In this document: positions 47,022 through 58,459 of the stretch, piece by piece
Layout of the letters: every line of letters begins with the position of its first letter
Position numbering within the stretch: position 1 is the first letter of the stretch
Assembly: GCA_024036415.1 (NCBI GenBank)
Contig: JAMWET010006936.1
Coordinates: forward strand, 826,001-890,000
Direction: 5' to 3'
Length of the DNA stretch: 64,000 nt
From: Prochilodus magdalenae
Lineage: Eukaryota > Chordata > Actinopteri > Characiformes > Prochilodontidae
The notes under the pieces: generated by a model
Seen by the model: only the letters and a program-made list of their open reading frames with translations
What the model was told of the DNA's origin: nothing
Database searches by the model: none
Program-made: the position numbers and the translations under genes

Positions 47022-47554
47022 CACACTCCTCATTAAAAGAATATCTGCACCCAGAAGGAAGTGTGAGATTCCAGTGCTATTGGGAAGGAAGATAAAGGTT
47101 ACCAAGAACAATATATGATGATAAATTTAGACTGATATGATCAATATTTTGAAGTTGTGCCTGTAAGTATGGCGTTGGGCCCCATTTTTGCTCACGCAGT
47201 AAGCAGATGTCTCAACATGGAGCTCAAGAGGTTCCTAATGGTGTCCTGTGATGACCCATCCCATGCAATATTCTCACACAGTTCCTGCAGATCTGCCAGT
47301 AAGGGTGGAGGTGGAGTGACACCAGGCCTTCTGGGCGTGTGACAACACGCTGTTCATCTTGATGCTGACCACGGTGCCTCCACACACGGATTCGTTGGCC
47401 GTATCCACCAGGACAAAAGCGGGACTCGTCACTGAAGATGACCCGCTGCCATTCTGAGTCACTCCATGACAGTCTGGCACGACACAACTGCAGTCTTTGG
47501 TGACACTGACGAGCTGTTAAAGGCAGTCGTCATATCGGTCTGTGTGCATGTACT
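47022..47554 (-). mobile_element. Family 1 deleted Tc1-like element, copy 8
   Basis: The left terminus is CACACTCCTCATTAAAAGAA, then TATCTGCACCCAGAAGGAAG (47042-47061). The C-terminal block, shared junction (AGTGACACCAGGCCTTCTGG at 47314-47333) and first-Asp block follow. Homology ends near 47554, so the 5' third and right terminal repeat are gone. Confidence 0.9.
47224..47487 (-). pseudogene. Transposase remnant in family 1 copy 8
   Basis: Best preserved first-Asp segment of the family: WQRVIFSDESRFCPGGYGQR, then IRVWRHRGQHQDEQRVVTRP. It then reads EGLVSLHLHPY through the deletion junction into out-of-frame C-terminal sequence. Second Asp and Glu are missing. With 87 codons open it is the longest remnant, which suggests a relatively recent copy. 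Confidence 0.85.
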
Positions 47555-47700
47555 GTGCGCAGGTGCTCATGCATAATGCCCAAGTTATGGTTTCAGAAGA
47601 GCTTATGAGCTAACGCTAGAGCTAACTGGTGCAGTGGTAGAGTGTGATGACTGAGAAACTTCTTTTCATTGTTTTTAATTGTTGTTATTGTAAACTAAAT

Positions 47701-47980
47701 GCAGCACAGTGGTATAGTGACTAACGATGTCACCTCCCAGCAAGAAGAAGAGCCTTGATTACAGGAGGGGGCATCCAGAGTCCTTTCTACTTAAGTTTCC
47801 TCCAGTTGCTCCCCTTTCTTCTGAGTCCAAAGACATGCAGTAAGGTGAATTGGAGATAGTAACTGGTAAATTGCCCTGCGATGGACTGGTGGCCTGTCCA
47901 GGGTGTTTTCTACCTCTTGCCCAATGAGTGCTGGGATAGACTCCAACACCCTACCAACCCCCCTACGGATCAGAAAATTA
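47701..47980 (+). mobile_element. tRNA-derived SINE, decayed
   Basis: GCAGCACAGTGGTATAGTGA (A-box side), TGAGTCCAAAGACATGCAGT (47821-47840), GGTGAATTGGAGATAGTAAC and CCTGTCCAGGGTGTTTTC (47893-47910) follow the order of the fish SINE seen at 54042 and 55986. It has a degenerate B box and ends in an ATTAATGAGTAA-like tail. Confidence 0.7.
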
Positions 47981-48239
47981 ATGAGTAAAAAAAACTACTT
48001 GCAGCTGCACTACCTTTGCTCAATTGCTTAACAAGGCCTTGGCAACGTGACTTTGTAACGCATCACTGACATAGCGTTCACATTAATGTTGTATTCCCAT
48101 GATGGAGGTAAAAATATGGTAAAAAAGAGAAATGATTCATTACAAGAGAAGAATGTAGTCATTAGTGGATTCCCAATTTAAATTTCTCTGGTTGTATAAT
48201 ACTGGGTGATACAGGACTTCAACCATGAGATGTTCCAAC

Positions 48240-48740
48240 AATGATGGCTTTCAAAAAAATCAACATCTGGTTTATTGTGAGGATGGACAGACAGATTGTG
48301 ATGCGCGCTGAGCTAAAAGCAAGCTAGGTTTATTAAACAGGCTCGTAGCACAACACAGCAACAACAAGGTACAAGCGGAGATAACCAGGGCAAGGACTGA
48401 GTCAGAGTAAGGAGACGAGCAGAAGTCAGAACCAGGCAAAACAATCAGACCAGCAACAGTATTTAAAGGGAAAGACAAAAGAGCAAACCAGAAAGTCAAA
48501 ACAGAGTCAAACCAGGTAAGCCAACGAGAATAACTACAGAGAGGAAACCGCTCAGTACGCATGAGGCAACGGGTCAGTGGGAGAGAGGAGAATTTGTACA
48601 AAAGGCTAATCAGCTACAGGTGAAATCAATATTCTGGAGACTTAGACCTGAGAGGCGGAACAGGATTGGGAGATGGTGGACATGTGACAGTGACGTCCTC
48701 GAGTGGTGGGTTATGGGAAACGGAGTCCGGGAGATTGGGG
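48240..48740 (-). repeat. Interspersed repeat with minus-strand polyadenylation signal
   Basis: On the minus strand the segment runs from CAGGTGAAATCAATATTC-type sequence to a CTGTTTAATAAACCTAGC end (48324-48341 reversed), which carries a polyadenylation signal. Its style (CCTGGTTATCTCCGCTTGTACC on the minus strand, cited here only as a style) fits non-autonomous retroelement ends of fish. No reverse transcriptase or paired long terminal repeats were seen. The 109-codon frame inside is not a gene. Confidence 0.4.
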
Positions 48741-49270
48741 ATGAGAGGAGAGCCAGCATTTATTTCAATAGCAAGAATTGCCGCTGTGATGGCTGGTCAA
48801 GTACGCTATCGTCCAGTAGGCCATGGTCATTTACTACCATGTAAATGCGGCTTAGGTGTTTTGTAGTGGAATAGCATAGTAAATTTCCTTAAATAAGGAT
48901 TTTTAAAAAGTTACTTACCCAATGCCACTAATGCCATCAATCATATCAGAGCTCATAGTTACTCCTGTAGTTTTATGGTTCATTTTTAAGCCTGTCCTCC
49001 TGCAGAGCTTCAGCTTATGTGTAGGGTAACTCCTCATGCTGCACATATGTGTCTTTTAGACACGCTCGCTAGAAGATAAATGATGCTCAATGGGCGCAGT
49101 TCTTCTTCCTCTGCGTCATCTTCTGGCATGTTCAGCTGTAAACAGAAAACTAAAGCAATGGACTTGCTGTTAAGGTTTCATTGTGTTAAATTGTTAAACA
49201 GTGCAAAAAACACACACTGTCACTGAACATTATTCTATAAATCAATACCAAAATGACTGTTTCTTGTGGC
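48741..49270. other. Non-coding stretch, no gene seen
   Basis: Nothing recognisable apart from short open frames without support. Confidence 0.55.
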
Positions 49271-49273
49271 ATT

Positions 49274-49304
<31 letters not shown>

Positions 49305-49336
49305 TTTGTTTGTTTATTTATTTATTTATTTATTTA
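49271..49336. repeat. (TTTA)n microsatellite
   Basis: About sixteen TTTA units, with two TTTG units inside. Confidence 0.97.
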
Positions 49337-49385
49337 CAATACACTTTCACACTTATATCCAGAGTATATTTGCATTCATGGCATT

Positions 49386-49612
49386 CAGCTGATGCTCTTA
49401 TCCAGAGTGACTTACAAGGTTAATCGGATTACAGGTAGGCCAATGTAGTGTTAGGAGTCTTGCCCAAGGACTCTTATTGGTGTAGCACAGCATAGTCACC
49501 CAGACCGGAATTCGAACCCCAGTCTTCCACATGTGGTGGTGGCTCCCTGGCAGGTAATGGTGTTATCCGCCTAGCTACACCAACCCCAACCAGAGTAACC
49601 ACTGTGTGCAGC
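49386..49612. repeat. Teleost repeat with CTTATCCAGAGTGACTTACA module
   Basis: GATGCTCTTATCCAGAGTGA (49392-49411) opens a segment that ends with CGAACCCCAGTCTTCCAC (49513-49530) and CCGCCTAGCTACACCAACCCC-like wording. That end looks like a reversed tRNA-related B box and A box. The same module lies at 18336-18355. Confidence 0.5.
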
Positions 49613-49654
49613 ATGGACAATAGCTAGATGGGCTAAAATGTGAATCAATAAGTT

Positions 49655-50065
49655 CCTGTTAGGTTGTCCCAGGTATCTGGCGCCATGCTAAGTGCAGTAC
49701 ATCCCACAGCTGCTAGAAGGTGGGTGGGGGAGGATCCATAGAAACACAACAATCGAGGTGGTTCCACAGATGCTCATTTGGGGCAAATGGGATCCTGGGG
49801 CAGATGCTCTGAAATTGGTTGTAAGAGCATGACCAAGTCATCCAAGTTCTTGCAACAAGTGTTGGAAAGTTTTAGCTTTGTGACATGTCTCGTTTTCTTG
49901 CTCGAAGATCCCATCTGTCCCAGGGACAGATCACTCCTTTTACCCATGATAGCAATAAGGGATATGTGTATAGAAATACCCACCAGGCCAGCTCACAACA
50001 TGTGACTTCCTTCGTGAGCTACACGCTGCTGCTTTTGACAGTAGGTGGTCATAATAATGTGACGC
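49655..50065. mobile_element. Non-autonomous DNA transposon remnant, common teleost type
   Basis: TGCTAAGTGCAGTACATCCC (49687-49706), GGTGGGTGGGGGAGGATCCA (49720-49739), CATAGAAACACAAC, then TTTTGACAGTAGGTGGTCAT (50032-50051) and AATAATGTGAC follow the order of a very widespread fish element whose end normally reads GTGGTCATAATGTTATG. Superfamily not assigned. Overlapping small frames inside are not genes. Confidence 0.6.
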
Positions 50066-51365
50066 AACTGTGTCATTTCCCCAGTATGGTAAGTATAGCA
50101 AACAGAACAGAGTATATATATAATAGGGTATATATATATATATATGTGGTGTGTGTTGGGGCATTGCAGAGGTTTATGTTGAAGGTCTTGTACCTTTGAG
50201 ATCAGAGATCAGGAACTTGTATGATCATTCTGAGCACAGCATGTGTGTGAAGTGGCTTGCTGCTGGACTGTCCACATAAAAGTAAATAGGGTTGGTGGGT
50301 CAAAGTGAAGGCCTCTGAGTTATGAGGGTGTATGGGGGGCAAGCAGGGTTTTGTTTATGCGTGCGTGCTGGCCTATAATTAACAGCTCCCCTAGTATGAC
50401 AGATTTCTCGTCCTGCGTGTCAGTAATCCGTGCTCTCTCTCTGGCCCCCGTGGACGGACTCCGCTCCAGTTTGCGGCTTTAGTTGGGGGATTTTCACAGA
50501 ATTAATAACAAATGACACACTGGTGGAGCCCGGCCCTGCAAATCAAGCATCTGTCGTGATATTAAAATCAGCCGCAGCTATATGGAAGCTTATATGGATC
50601 CCTACCGCCACTTTAGAGTACTTGCAACTTGATATACTTTGCTGCAGAGTCTGTTTCTTTCTCACACCCCAGTATTATTTCACTCTTTTTTCCGCTCATC
50701 CATCACCTTCCTGATTCTCTTTCCTAGGTTCAGCTTCTATGAACCTCCGTTTTGGCAGAAATAAATCTCCAGCAAAAACCTCCAGGCAATCAACTTATGG
50801 GCATTTTGTGTTCAGGGCAAAATCACTACCATATGGCATGACGGCGTACTGAAAGGCAATCCCAGGTCACTGAGAACAGGCTACGGTTACAAGAGTTAGC
50901 ATAATAGCATTATTAATGTGATTTAGCATAATAGCATTATTAATATGACAGGTGCTGGATCATGCTCGAACAGCCCTAAGTGCGGTGAGATTGGCGCCAC
51001 CACTCGCACCGAAAAATAGGTCTGATGCGCGGCTGTGATCAGATTAGCTGATCTGATTAGCTGCTAAACGAGATATAAAAATCGCACAGAATGGAGTCAC
51101 TTGTCCAGCTAGCGCTGTGCAGGTCAGGAAGCAAGCTAGTGCCTCTCTGCTTTTCTGTACTCTGTATTACAAACACCTCTCCTCATGAACTCTGCCCCAT
51201 CACTCATTTATAATATCTGGACAGAATAGTAATATAGAGGTCCCTTATTAGTGATGGATAAGACAGAGGGTGCTCCAAGAGACATGAGGCCTTCTCTGAA
51301 GACGGGAGGAGAGGGCAACAAAGCTATAACATTTTGTTCTTTTTGTTAAATTAAAAAGTGCATAC
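50066..51365. other. Non-coding stretch; possible conserved island
   Basis: 50380-50640 is repeat-poor, with TATAATTAACAGC (50373-50385). At 50893-50945 GTTAGCATAATAGCATTATT and a near copy stand side by side (short tandem duplication of about 27 bases). No exon supported. Confidence 0.45.
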
Positions 51366-51977
51366 ACAAGGACAAGCCTTTTGCTGTACCAGACTGACCC
51401 AGCAGCCATGATTGCAGACATTCACAGTGAGCAGTGATGTCCACCATGAGGCATCCTGTTACCAACAGCACCACTGGCACACGACTGCATGACGTAGGAC
51501 TACATCCATACAGACCGTTATGACAACTGCCCTTAACATCACATCAGCATCACCAAAGACTGCAATGGTGCCAGACTGTCATGGAGAGAATCAGAGTGGC
51601 AGCAGGTCTTGGTGGAGACGACCAATAAATCTGTGTGTGGAGGCACCGTTGTCAGCACCACGATGACCGATTTATTGTCAAGAGTCCAGAAGCCTTGGTG
51701 CCACCCCACCTCCACCCCTACAACATTCAAGCTGCAGGAACTTCGTGAGAATATTCAAGCATCATGGGAATGAATTTTCACAGGACACCCTAAGGAAACT
51801 GTGCAGAGACGTCTGGCATGTTGCATTAGCACACATGGTGGCCTCACTGCTTCTGTATGTGTATGGCTAAATATTGTCATCATGTATTGTTCCTGCTTCC
51901 TTTATCTTTCTTCCCAATAGCATTGCAATCCGACACTACCTTTTGGTGCAGCTATTTGCTTTTGACAAAAGAGTGTA
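51366..51977 (+). mobile_element. Family 1 deleted Tc1-like element, copy 9
   Basis: From CTGACCCAGCAGCC (51393-51406) through TACATCCATACAGACCGTTA (51502-51521), CACCAAAGACTGCAATGG and the first-Asp region (with its own small deletion), the shared junction GTCCAGAAGCCTTGGTGCCA (51683-51702), and the C-terminal block, to the damaged right end TTGCTTTTGACAAAAGAGTGTA, written as TTGCTTTTGACAAAAG then AGTGTA. The left terminal repeat is absent. Confidence 0.87.
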
Positions 51978-54041
51978 ATTTGTCATAAAAGGTGACTTTC
52001 AGACATTTCAACTAAAATAATAAATTAAAATTCTAATTCCAAACGTAAAAATGGAAAAAACTACACGTCCTTAAGTCATTCCTGTATACTGACATAAACC
52101 TATACAGACACTTATTTACAGAGTAGTATTCCAATGAATGTCACTGCATAACACCCACACTAGCCTTTCATGACAAAAACCTATATAGACACTGCTTAGT
52201 CAAACAAGCTTTATCACACGTAATCATAACAGTCATGTAGGTGTCACGTTCTCTAAAGCGTTGCCTAGTTTCACACGTCACAGTGTTCTTGAACTCAGTG
52301 GGGTCCTTCAGTGTTGTCCCTTAGCTGGAAGGCCAGGCTGGTCAATTGCACTATGCCCTCAACCCCAGCTTGAGCCCATGACGTGCTGTGTGACACGGGG
52401 CAAACAGGCCTTAAGGTCGACTGTGTCATGTGTGAAGCCAAGAGGAGACGCTGTGTGCAGAGAGACGGCAAGAGGAGCTTTTCCGCAATTGCTTATCAGT
52501 CCTTAGGAAAAGAGCAAGGAGAGGAAAAATGTCCTGAATGTGGCCTTTCGGGATAGGAACTTGCCATATGTCTGTAAACAGGGGAGGTGTAGTTGTTACA
52601 GGCCGTAAAACTAATCATGCGCTCAGGGTCACTGAACAGGCCACTGAGAAGCAGAGGGCCTTCGGGCTTGAGGTTTAAGGTTTATAAGGAGAAACAAAGT
52701 ACTAAGAATGTGAACCCAGGCTAACGCGCTATTACAAACGTCTCTCCTCTGCTTATCGCGCATGAGTGCTACTAATAACACTACAAGATAACTCAGGAGG
52801 AAAAAGCTGCCACTCTTTTTCCACTTCTCTTTGAGTGTCTTACAAAGCTGGACACGAAAGTGTTTGTTTTGTGTGTGTGTGTGTATGTGTGTAATTGTGT
52901 GTGTGTGTGAGAGAGTGTGTGTGCGCTTGCCTAGCATGACCAAAATTGAGGGCAGGCCCTCTCAGGCTAAAATTAATGAACTGAGAACGACCTTGATCAA
53001 TGATTCAAAGCTAGGAGCGGCTCACCCTCCCTCCTCTACCAGCCTCTGCCCTGTCGTTCATCAAGTGGCCCCTTTTGATCTGCGGGCTGAATCGCGTGCG
53101 CCGCCCCAATCAGCGCTGGCCGGCTCAGACCCTGCCGAAAACAACAGTGCTCCCCTCCCTGTAAAGACATTAACGACACTAATTGAATCCAACGCCGGTC
53201 ACCTGGGGTCAGGCGGCTGGGTAAGAGGCGCTGGAAAATGCTCCAAGAAAAAGGTTTTAGGTTCAGCGAGGGCCAACCCAAAAACCTTTCCTTTGTACAG
53301 TGTTCTCCTTGTGCTAAATGCATTTGACTTAGTGTTTCAAGTTTGATTCTTTTACAATGGAGCTCTAAAGCTAATGTAGCTAATAAGCAATGGATGCTAA
53401 CGTGTGCTAGTTAGCCTTTTTGGAAACTGGCTCAGTATAAAGAATCTCAAATAATCTGAACTGGTTATATTATGAGGTTTATAGTGCTGCCAGACATACC
53501 GTTAGCAGCAGAGATGGACATATGCAGGCCTAACTGAGATCATTACTAATTTAATAGAGTTTGCAAAACGTGTGTAGTGATTTAGCCTTTCAGTCTCCAT
53601 TATTTGTTAGCTAGCATTGTAGCTAATGTACTGGCCTTAAACCATCCAAGATGTAATACTCTCCATTACATGTGGTACTAAATAGACATAAGTAAGTTTA
53701 TTTGAAGGCTTTGTTAACAAGTTTAAGGTCATTACGTGATGAGTCAGGGATCCAGCTTTTGCAATGCTATTTGATGGCAATAGCTGCCAATATTTGTTAG
53801 CCTCTACATGCAGATGCAAGTTTAGGGTTATTTGCAACACATGTACATCTACATGAAACCATCAGTGAATACATGCATGAATGACAAATTATGTGCCTCC
53901 TGACTTTTTATGAAAGCTCTTATTACTGATGATTTCTCTTTGCTCGGATCTGTGAGGCCAATTTGTGTTCCTCACAGGAGAAAGCCATACTACTCCCATG
54001 CTGTCCGTCTGCTTACAAGCACACAAAACATATTTTAAACT
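51978..54041. other. Non-coding stretch; possible conserved island
   Basis: GT-rich tract at 52868-52922. 53000-53310 is GC-richer and repeat-free, and open in one + frame (52831-53346, 171 codons, the longest of the window). The first third of that frame is only the GT tract and no domain is visible, so it is not called as a gene. Confidence 0.45.
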
Positions 54042-54305
54042 TGGGGCAGGGTAGTGGTGTAGCACAGTGGATAGTGCTGTCGCCCCACAGCAAGGGGGGC
54101 CTGGGTTCAATTCCTGGCTGGGGCATCCATGGTCCACTCTGTGATGAGTTTGCATGTTCTAAATGAGTGTATATGGTGTCTGTGTATCTGCTCTGTGATG
54201 GATATACAGCTTTTCCAGGGTGTTTCCAGGCTTCTACCAGCACCCCTGGGACTCAGAATGATAAGTGACTTGGAAGTGACGTTAATGAATAAATAAATGA
54301 ATGAG
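54042..54305 (+). mobile_element. tRNA-derived SINE, near complete
   Basis: The A-box side is TAGTGGTGTAGCACAGTGGA (54052-54071) and the B box GGGTTCAATTCC (54103-54114). Then come GGCTGGGGCATC, GTTTGCATGTTCT, TCTGTGATGGATA, CCAGGGTGT and AGCACCCCTGGGACTC, ending in an AATAAATAAATGAATGAG tail. Order and wording match a common fish tRNA-SINE. Confidence 0.8.
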
Positions 54306-54524
54306 TTTAGGGGGCAACATAATGTGATAAAGTTCTTTCCCAGAGCTCTCATGGCCATATCTGAAGTCCATGTTTAAGTGAACCATCTAACTAAAAGAGC
54401 ATGTACATAGTTGTGCAGTTCCAGCTCACATTCAAAGTTGTTAAGTTGTCTGTGCTTGTAGTAATTGCAGGTTTAATGGTATGGTTGACCAAATGGAGTT
54501 AAGATCACAATAGTTCACATAGTT

Positions 54525-54625
54525 TTGTTACTTGTCATACGTGTTGCTCTCACCAAGACAAATTCCTTGTATGTGTAACATACTTGGTGAAATAAAGAGT
54601 TTCTGATTCTGATTCTGATTCTAAT
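54525..54625 (+). mobile_element. LINE 3'-end fragment with GATTCT tail
   Basis: CAAGACAAATTCCTTGTATG (54555-54574), ACATACTTGGTGAAATAAAG (54579-54598), then CTGATTCTGATTCTGATTCT. This is the canonical 3' tail of a fish CR1/L2-type LINE; no coding part is left. Confidence 0.7.
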
Positions 54626-54668
54626 ATTCAGCACAAGGCTCACAATGAGCATTAAATAATTATCAATA

Positions 54669-54669
54669 A

Positions 54670-54732
<63 letters not shown>
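54669..54732. repeat. (AT)n microsatellite
   Basis: Over sixty bases of AT; self-complementary and likely to form cruciform structure. Confidence 0.97.
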
Positions 54733-54734
<2 letters not shown>

Positions 54735-55985
54735 CATAACCACTATATCCTTTTATGTATGAATTTGACATGCACTTGCTGAACTCTGTACTCTTAGGCA
54801 TTTATGAAGTGATTTTATTTGAATTGATAATAGATTTCAGTAACCTGTTCATTAGTGCTTACTTCGTACAATCCTAATTGTTGTCACATTGTTGTTTTTT
54901 TTATTACTATGCTTACTGATTAATTAAGACATCGTAAGGATTATAAACTACTTAATACAATCAAAACAATAATGTTAGTCCTTATTTCTATTATCAATTA
55001 ATGATTAATTGATTTATTATTTCACTATTAAGGCATATCACTGTCTTAAGCACTATTGATAGATGTACCCCTATTGTGTTGAGTTACCCAATCACTGTAA
55101 CTGTTGTTTATACAGTCATATTTGCTACAGTGTTTATGAGATGTGACTTGAAATTTACAAGTAATATAATAATATAGGACATAGCTCAGTTAGTAATGTC
55201 CTGTAAAGGCATTCAGTGGGTTTTGTAGGAGTTATGTAATATTAGAATACTCATTGACCTGGAGTATCTATACCTTTACTCAAGTGACACAGTTTATCCA
55301 CCTCATGTTTTACATGATAAAGCCTTATTACAACTGGATTCATTTTACCAGAGGACGTCTGTTAATGTAATCTGTGTGTAATTCGACTGGAGCATCAAGG
55401 ATTGGTATAATTTTCCCATATTATCCCTGTGGAGTGATGCCCATTCTCAAAGGCAGTTTAAAAAAAACATTCAGCTTACCAAATGCCACCCAACAACTGA
55501 GAAATCGTATTTGCATTTTGAAGATCTTTTGTTTTTGCTCTTCTTATAATTCAGCCATTACCAAAAATGTTGTGAATGTCAGTAGTCTTGCCATGAACTT
55601 GAGGATTAAGGAATTGGGTCGAATCAAGCTTAACTTTAGCAGTTGACCTTGTCTTCAGGTCGCAAAACAAGAAGGTCTCCTATAATTGTGAGACCATTTC
55701 AAACAGGGCGATTCTATTGCTGAAAGAGGTTATGTGAATTAAGGAAGGTGATTCTGTCTGGAATTACCACTTTACAGACCTGTCCAAACTACACACACTA
55801 CGCAGATTTGTGCTGGATCATACTCATGGATCTCCATGGATAATCACTCAAATTACAGTGCCTCCCCAAGTACAACTATCTCGCGCCAATAGGCCTCAAA
55901 ACTGCTTTCTACAGCCTGTTTCTAATGGAGAGGTGCATGCAGAGTGTTGAAAAGCAAAACAGTCCTCATTGGTAACAATCTCTCA
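54733..55985. other. Non-coding AT-rich stretch, no gene seen
   Basis: The frame 55374-55646 (90 codons) is open but has no domain, splice signals or start context. Nothing else recognised. Confidence 0.55.
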
Positions 55986-56319
55986 CACACTCATCTTCTC
56001 AACTGCTTAATCCTTCTGGATTGCTAGGGGTGCTGGAGTCTATCCCAGCATTCAATGGGCAGAAGGCAGGAAACACCCTGAACAGGCCGCAAGTCCATTG
56101 CAAGGCACATACTTAGACATACATACACAGACTCACACCTAGGGGGCCATTTAGCATCTCCATTTCACCTGACTGCAAGTATGTGGACTGTGGGAGGAAC
56201 TCTGGAGGACAGCCACACAGACCCAGGGAGCACATGCAAAGTCCATACAGAAAGAACCTCGGACAGAAATCCAACTCTTCAACCGCACTACCCACTGCAC
56301 CCGTATGCTGCCCCCCATT
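55986..56319 (-). mobile_element. tRNA-derived SINE, reverse, near complete
   Basis: Reversed order of the SINE at 54042: GGGGTGCTGGAGTCTATCCC (56027-56046), CCTGAACAGGCCGCAAGTCC (56077-56096), GTGGACTGTGGGAGGAACTC (56182-56201), GAGCACATGCAAAGTCCATA (56229-56248), and at the far end a reversed B-box region (AGAAATCCAACTC) and CACTGCACCCG. Longer than the 54042 copy because it keeps the central part. Confidence 0.8.
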
Positions 56320-58105
56320 GTTAACACTACATATAACAAGCTCAGAAGATACATGTAGGTTCACTGGTCATCTTCGCATACATGTGTGTTTTAAACTTCA
56401 CAACCCCCGGTTCCCTTCACACCCACTGGAAATAATCCAAGAAGTCTTCAGAGTTCAGAGCGGGTCCCGGTGTCTTCACCTACCCGGAGGAAAAGCATGG
56501 TGGAAGTTGCCTTTAAAGAATTAAACTGCATTGTAAGGAGACAAAGGTCAGAGAGCACAATACTTTAAACAGTGCTGACTTGCTGATTGAAAACATGGTC
56601 GTGTTTGTGTAATTTGTCAGCTCCGAAATGTTCGGAAGACACGAAGGGGCTGTCACCTTTGATTTCTTGAGAGGAGAAGGAGGGCAAAAGAGTTACAGTG
56701 CTTGCTAAAGACATGGTGGAACTTGTGAGTAATTATTATGCCAAAGCTAAAAGGACAGTTGTTGTTTTCCTCTTTTTCTTTGTTCTCTCTTCTCTGTTCC
56801 CTTTCTCTCCTTCCAGCTGTCCCTACTCTGTTGTGGGGAAATACATCCCTTTCTCCTTTCCTCCCTGGCAGCCCTTCTTTCACACCTCATAACCTTGGCT
56901 TAGGAGTAACTCTGCAACCTATAAATACAGCGCGGTAGCTGGACGGTCCAGGCGCATGCGGCCCCAACTCAAAGCTGGCCCAGGAAAAAGAGGTCATTAG
57001 TTGCGCTTACATCTCCCTTCCAGTGATTTTCTCCCCTCCAGCCTTGATCCGTGGCTACTCAGGTTACCAGGGAGACAAACAGGATTGCAGGGTCCAGATT
57101 ACTGGATTATATTCCAATACATCTGCTTCAATATTACTTGCTACACCATCAAGATTTTGAGCCCTCCCTTTTTCTAAATCTCCTCATATAGGGTTTTTTT
57201 TTCAAGGGGGCTTCGGAGAGAGGGTGAAGCACTTGTTGGGCCTTTTTGCTTTCAAGATGAATGGAGCAAAGATTATTAATAAGTAGTTCTGTGAAATCTA
57301 AATTACCCTGTATTACATATAGAGGCAAGACTTAATACTTACACTTACATACTTAGTTTTACACTGTAGATACAAGGTTAATACAACAGGCAATGGAAAA
57401 CGCATCCATGAAAACAATACAGGTATCTTTCTCAGCAACACTGGATTAACAGGTCTGAAATATTTTACACAAAACAATACAAACAGCATAAAAACATGAT
57501 TTTAACATAAATGGTCAACATATAAACAAAATGGTCATCCGAGGTGATTACGTGTAGGGTACTGTGAAAGAAAAATGGATTTCCTGAATTAACCACTATT
57601 TTACCATCATCATTGTCCCATATAACTAATGGTGGACAAAGTTCAAAGTAAAGATACCCAAGGTAAAATATTCCTCCAGTAAAAGTACAAGTTTCTCCCC
57701 TTAGACCTCCACTTGAATAAAAGTACTAAAGTATTTACCTTTTATCATGGCTCTAATGTCCTATTATCATTTCTGGAACAAGATTCTTAATCAGCTCATT
57801 TTAGGTGAAGAGACTCCAGTGTGTCTCTCAGTTCACCCGTCTTTAATAGATGGTCATTAAATAGTCTGATACTGATCTTCATTCAAATGATCATAAGCAC
57901 AGAACACTGAAGCTCTGTCCCACATGTCAAAACAAGCTCAAAACAAAATTCTTGACAAAGAATTACTAATAATGATAATAATGAACTTCAGTGAAAGTCT
58001 CTCTTAATATAGATTTAGATTACAGTCACATAGATTTACAATATATTAGTTTTAAAGATGATCAGATCCACAGTAGTCTATCTGCAACATCCTTAAAAAG
58101 GTTAC
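56320..58105. other. Non-coding stretch; possible conserved island
   Basis: 56640-57250 is repeat-poor, with a GGCGCATGCGGCCCCAACTC segment (56951-56970). From 57250 the sequence is AT-rich. Small frames at 56653-56938 run through a pyrimidine-rich patch. No exon supported. Confidence 0.45.
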
Positions 58106-58459
58106 CCTCTGATTAGCAGTACCTTCTGATTAGCAGTTCCTTCTTGTGGTAAGATATGTGCTCTTCATATTAGCAGTACCGACTTGTAATTAACAATACA
58201 TCCTGTGATGAGCAATACCGTCTGATCAGCAATACCTTCTTCTGGTTAGCTGTTTATTGGACTGATTTGCTGTGCCTTCATCTAATTATCAGTACCTTCT
58301 GATTAGTAGTACCTTTCTTCTAATTAGCATTGCATACTTTTTATTAACAATATTCTCTTGTAATTAGCAATACACCCTTGTGATTAGCACTACGTTCGTC
58401 TTATTAGCAAAACTTCTAATTAGCGGTCCCTTTTTTCTACCTAACCTTCAGATTAGTAA
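58106..58459. repeat. Decayed minisatellite with ATTAGCAGTACC core
   Basis: Variants of TTCTGATTAGCAGTACC recur about eighteen times with 17- to 24-base spacing, for example CTGATTAGCAGTACCTTCTG (58109), TTGTAATTAACAATACATCC (58175), CTGATCAGCAATACCTTC (58218), TAATTAGCATTGCATAC (58321) and TTGTGATTAGCACTACG (58378). The young pair at 58106-58140 is nearly identical; the rest is diverged. Confidence 0.8.

Noticed and set aside
48272..48601. 109-codon minus-strand frame with hydrophobic stretches
   Set aside because: Sits in an interspersed repeat with a polyadenylation signal; hydrophobicity comes from CT-rich wording, not from a real membrane protein.
52831..53346. Longest open frame of the window (171 codons, +)
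   Set aside because: The first third is a GT tract (CVCVCM-like peptide). The rest has no domain, no splice signals and no start context, and sits in a GC-richer, stop-poor island.
54052..54114. A- and B-box-like promoter, possible tRNA gene
   Set aside because: No cloverleaf with acceptor stem closes. The sequence continues into a typical SINE body and AATAAATAAATGA-like tail.
55374..55646. 90-codon + frame
   Set aside because: AT-rich sequence with no domain, splice sites or periodic codon signal.
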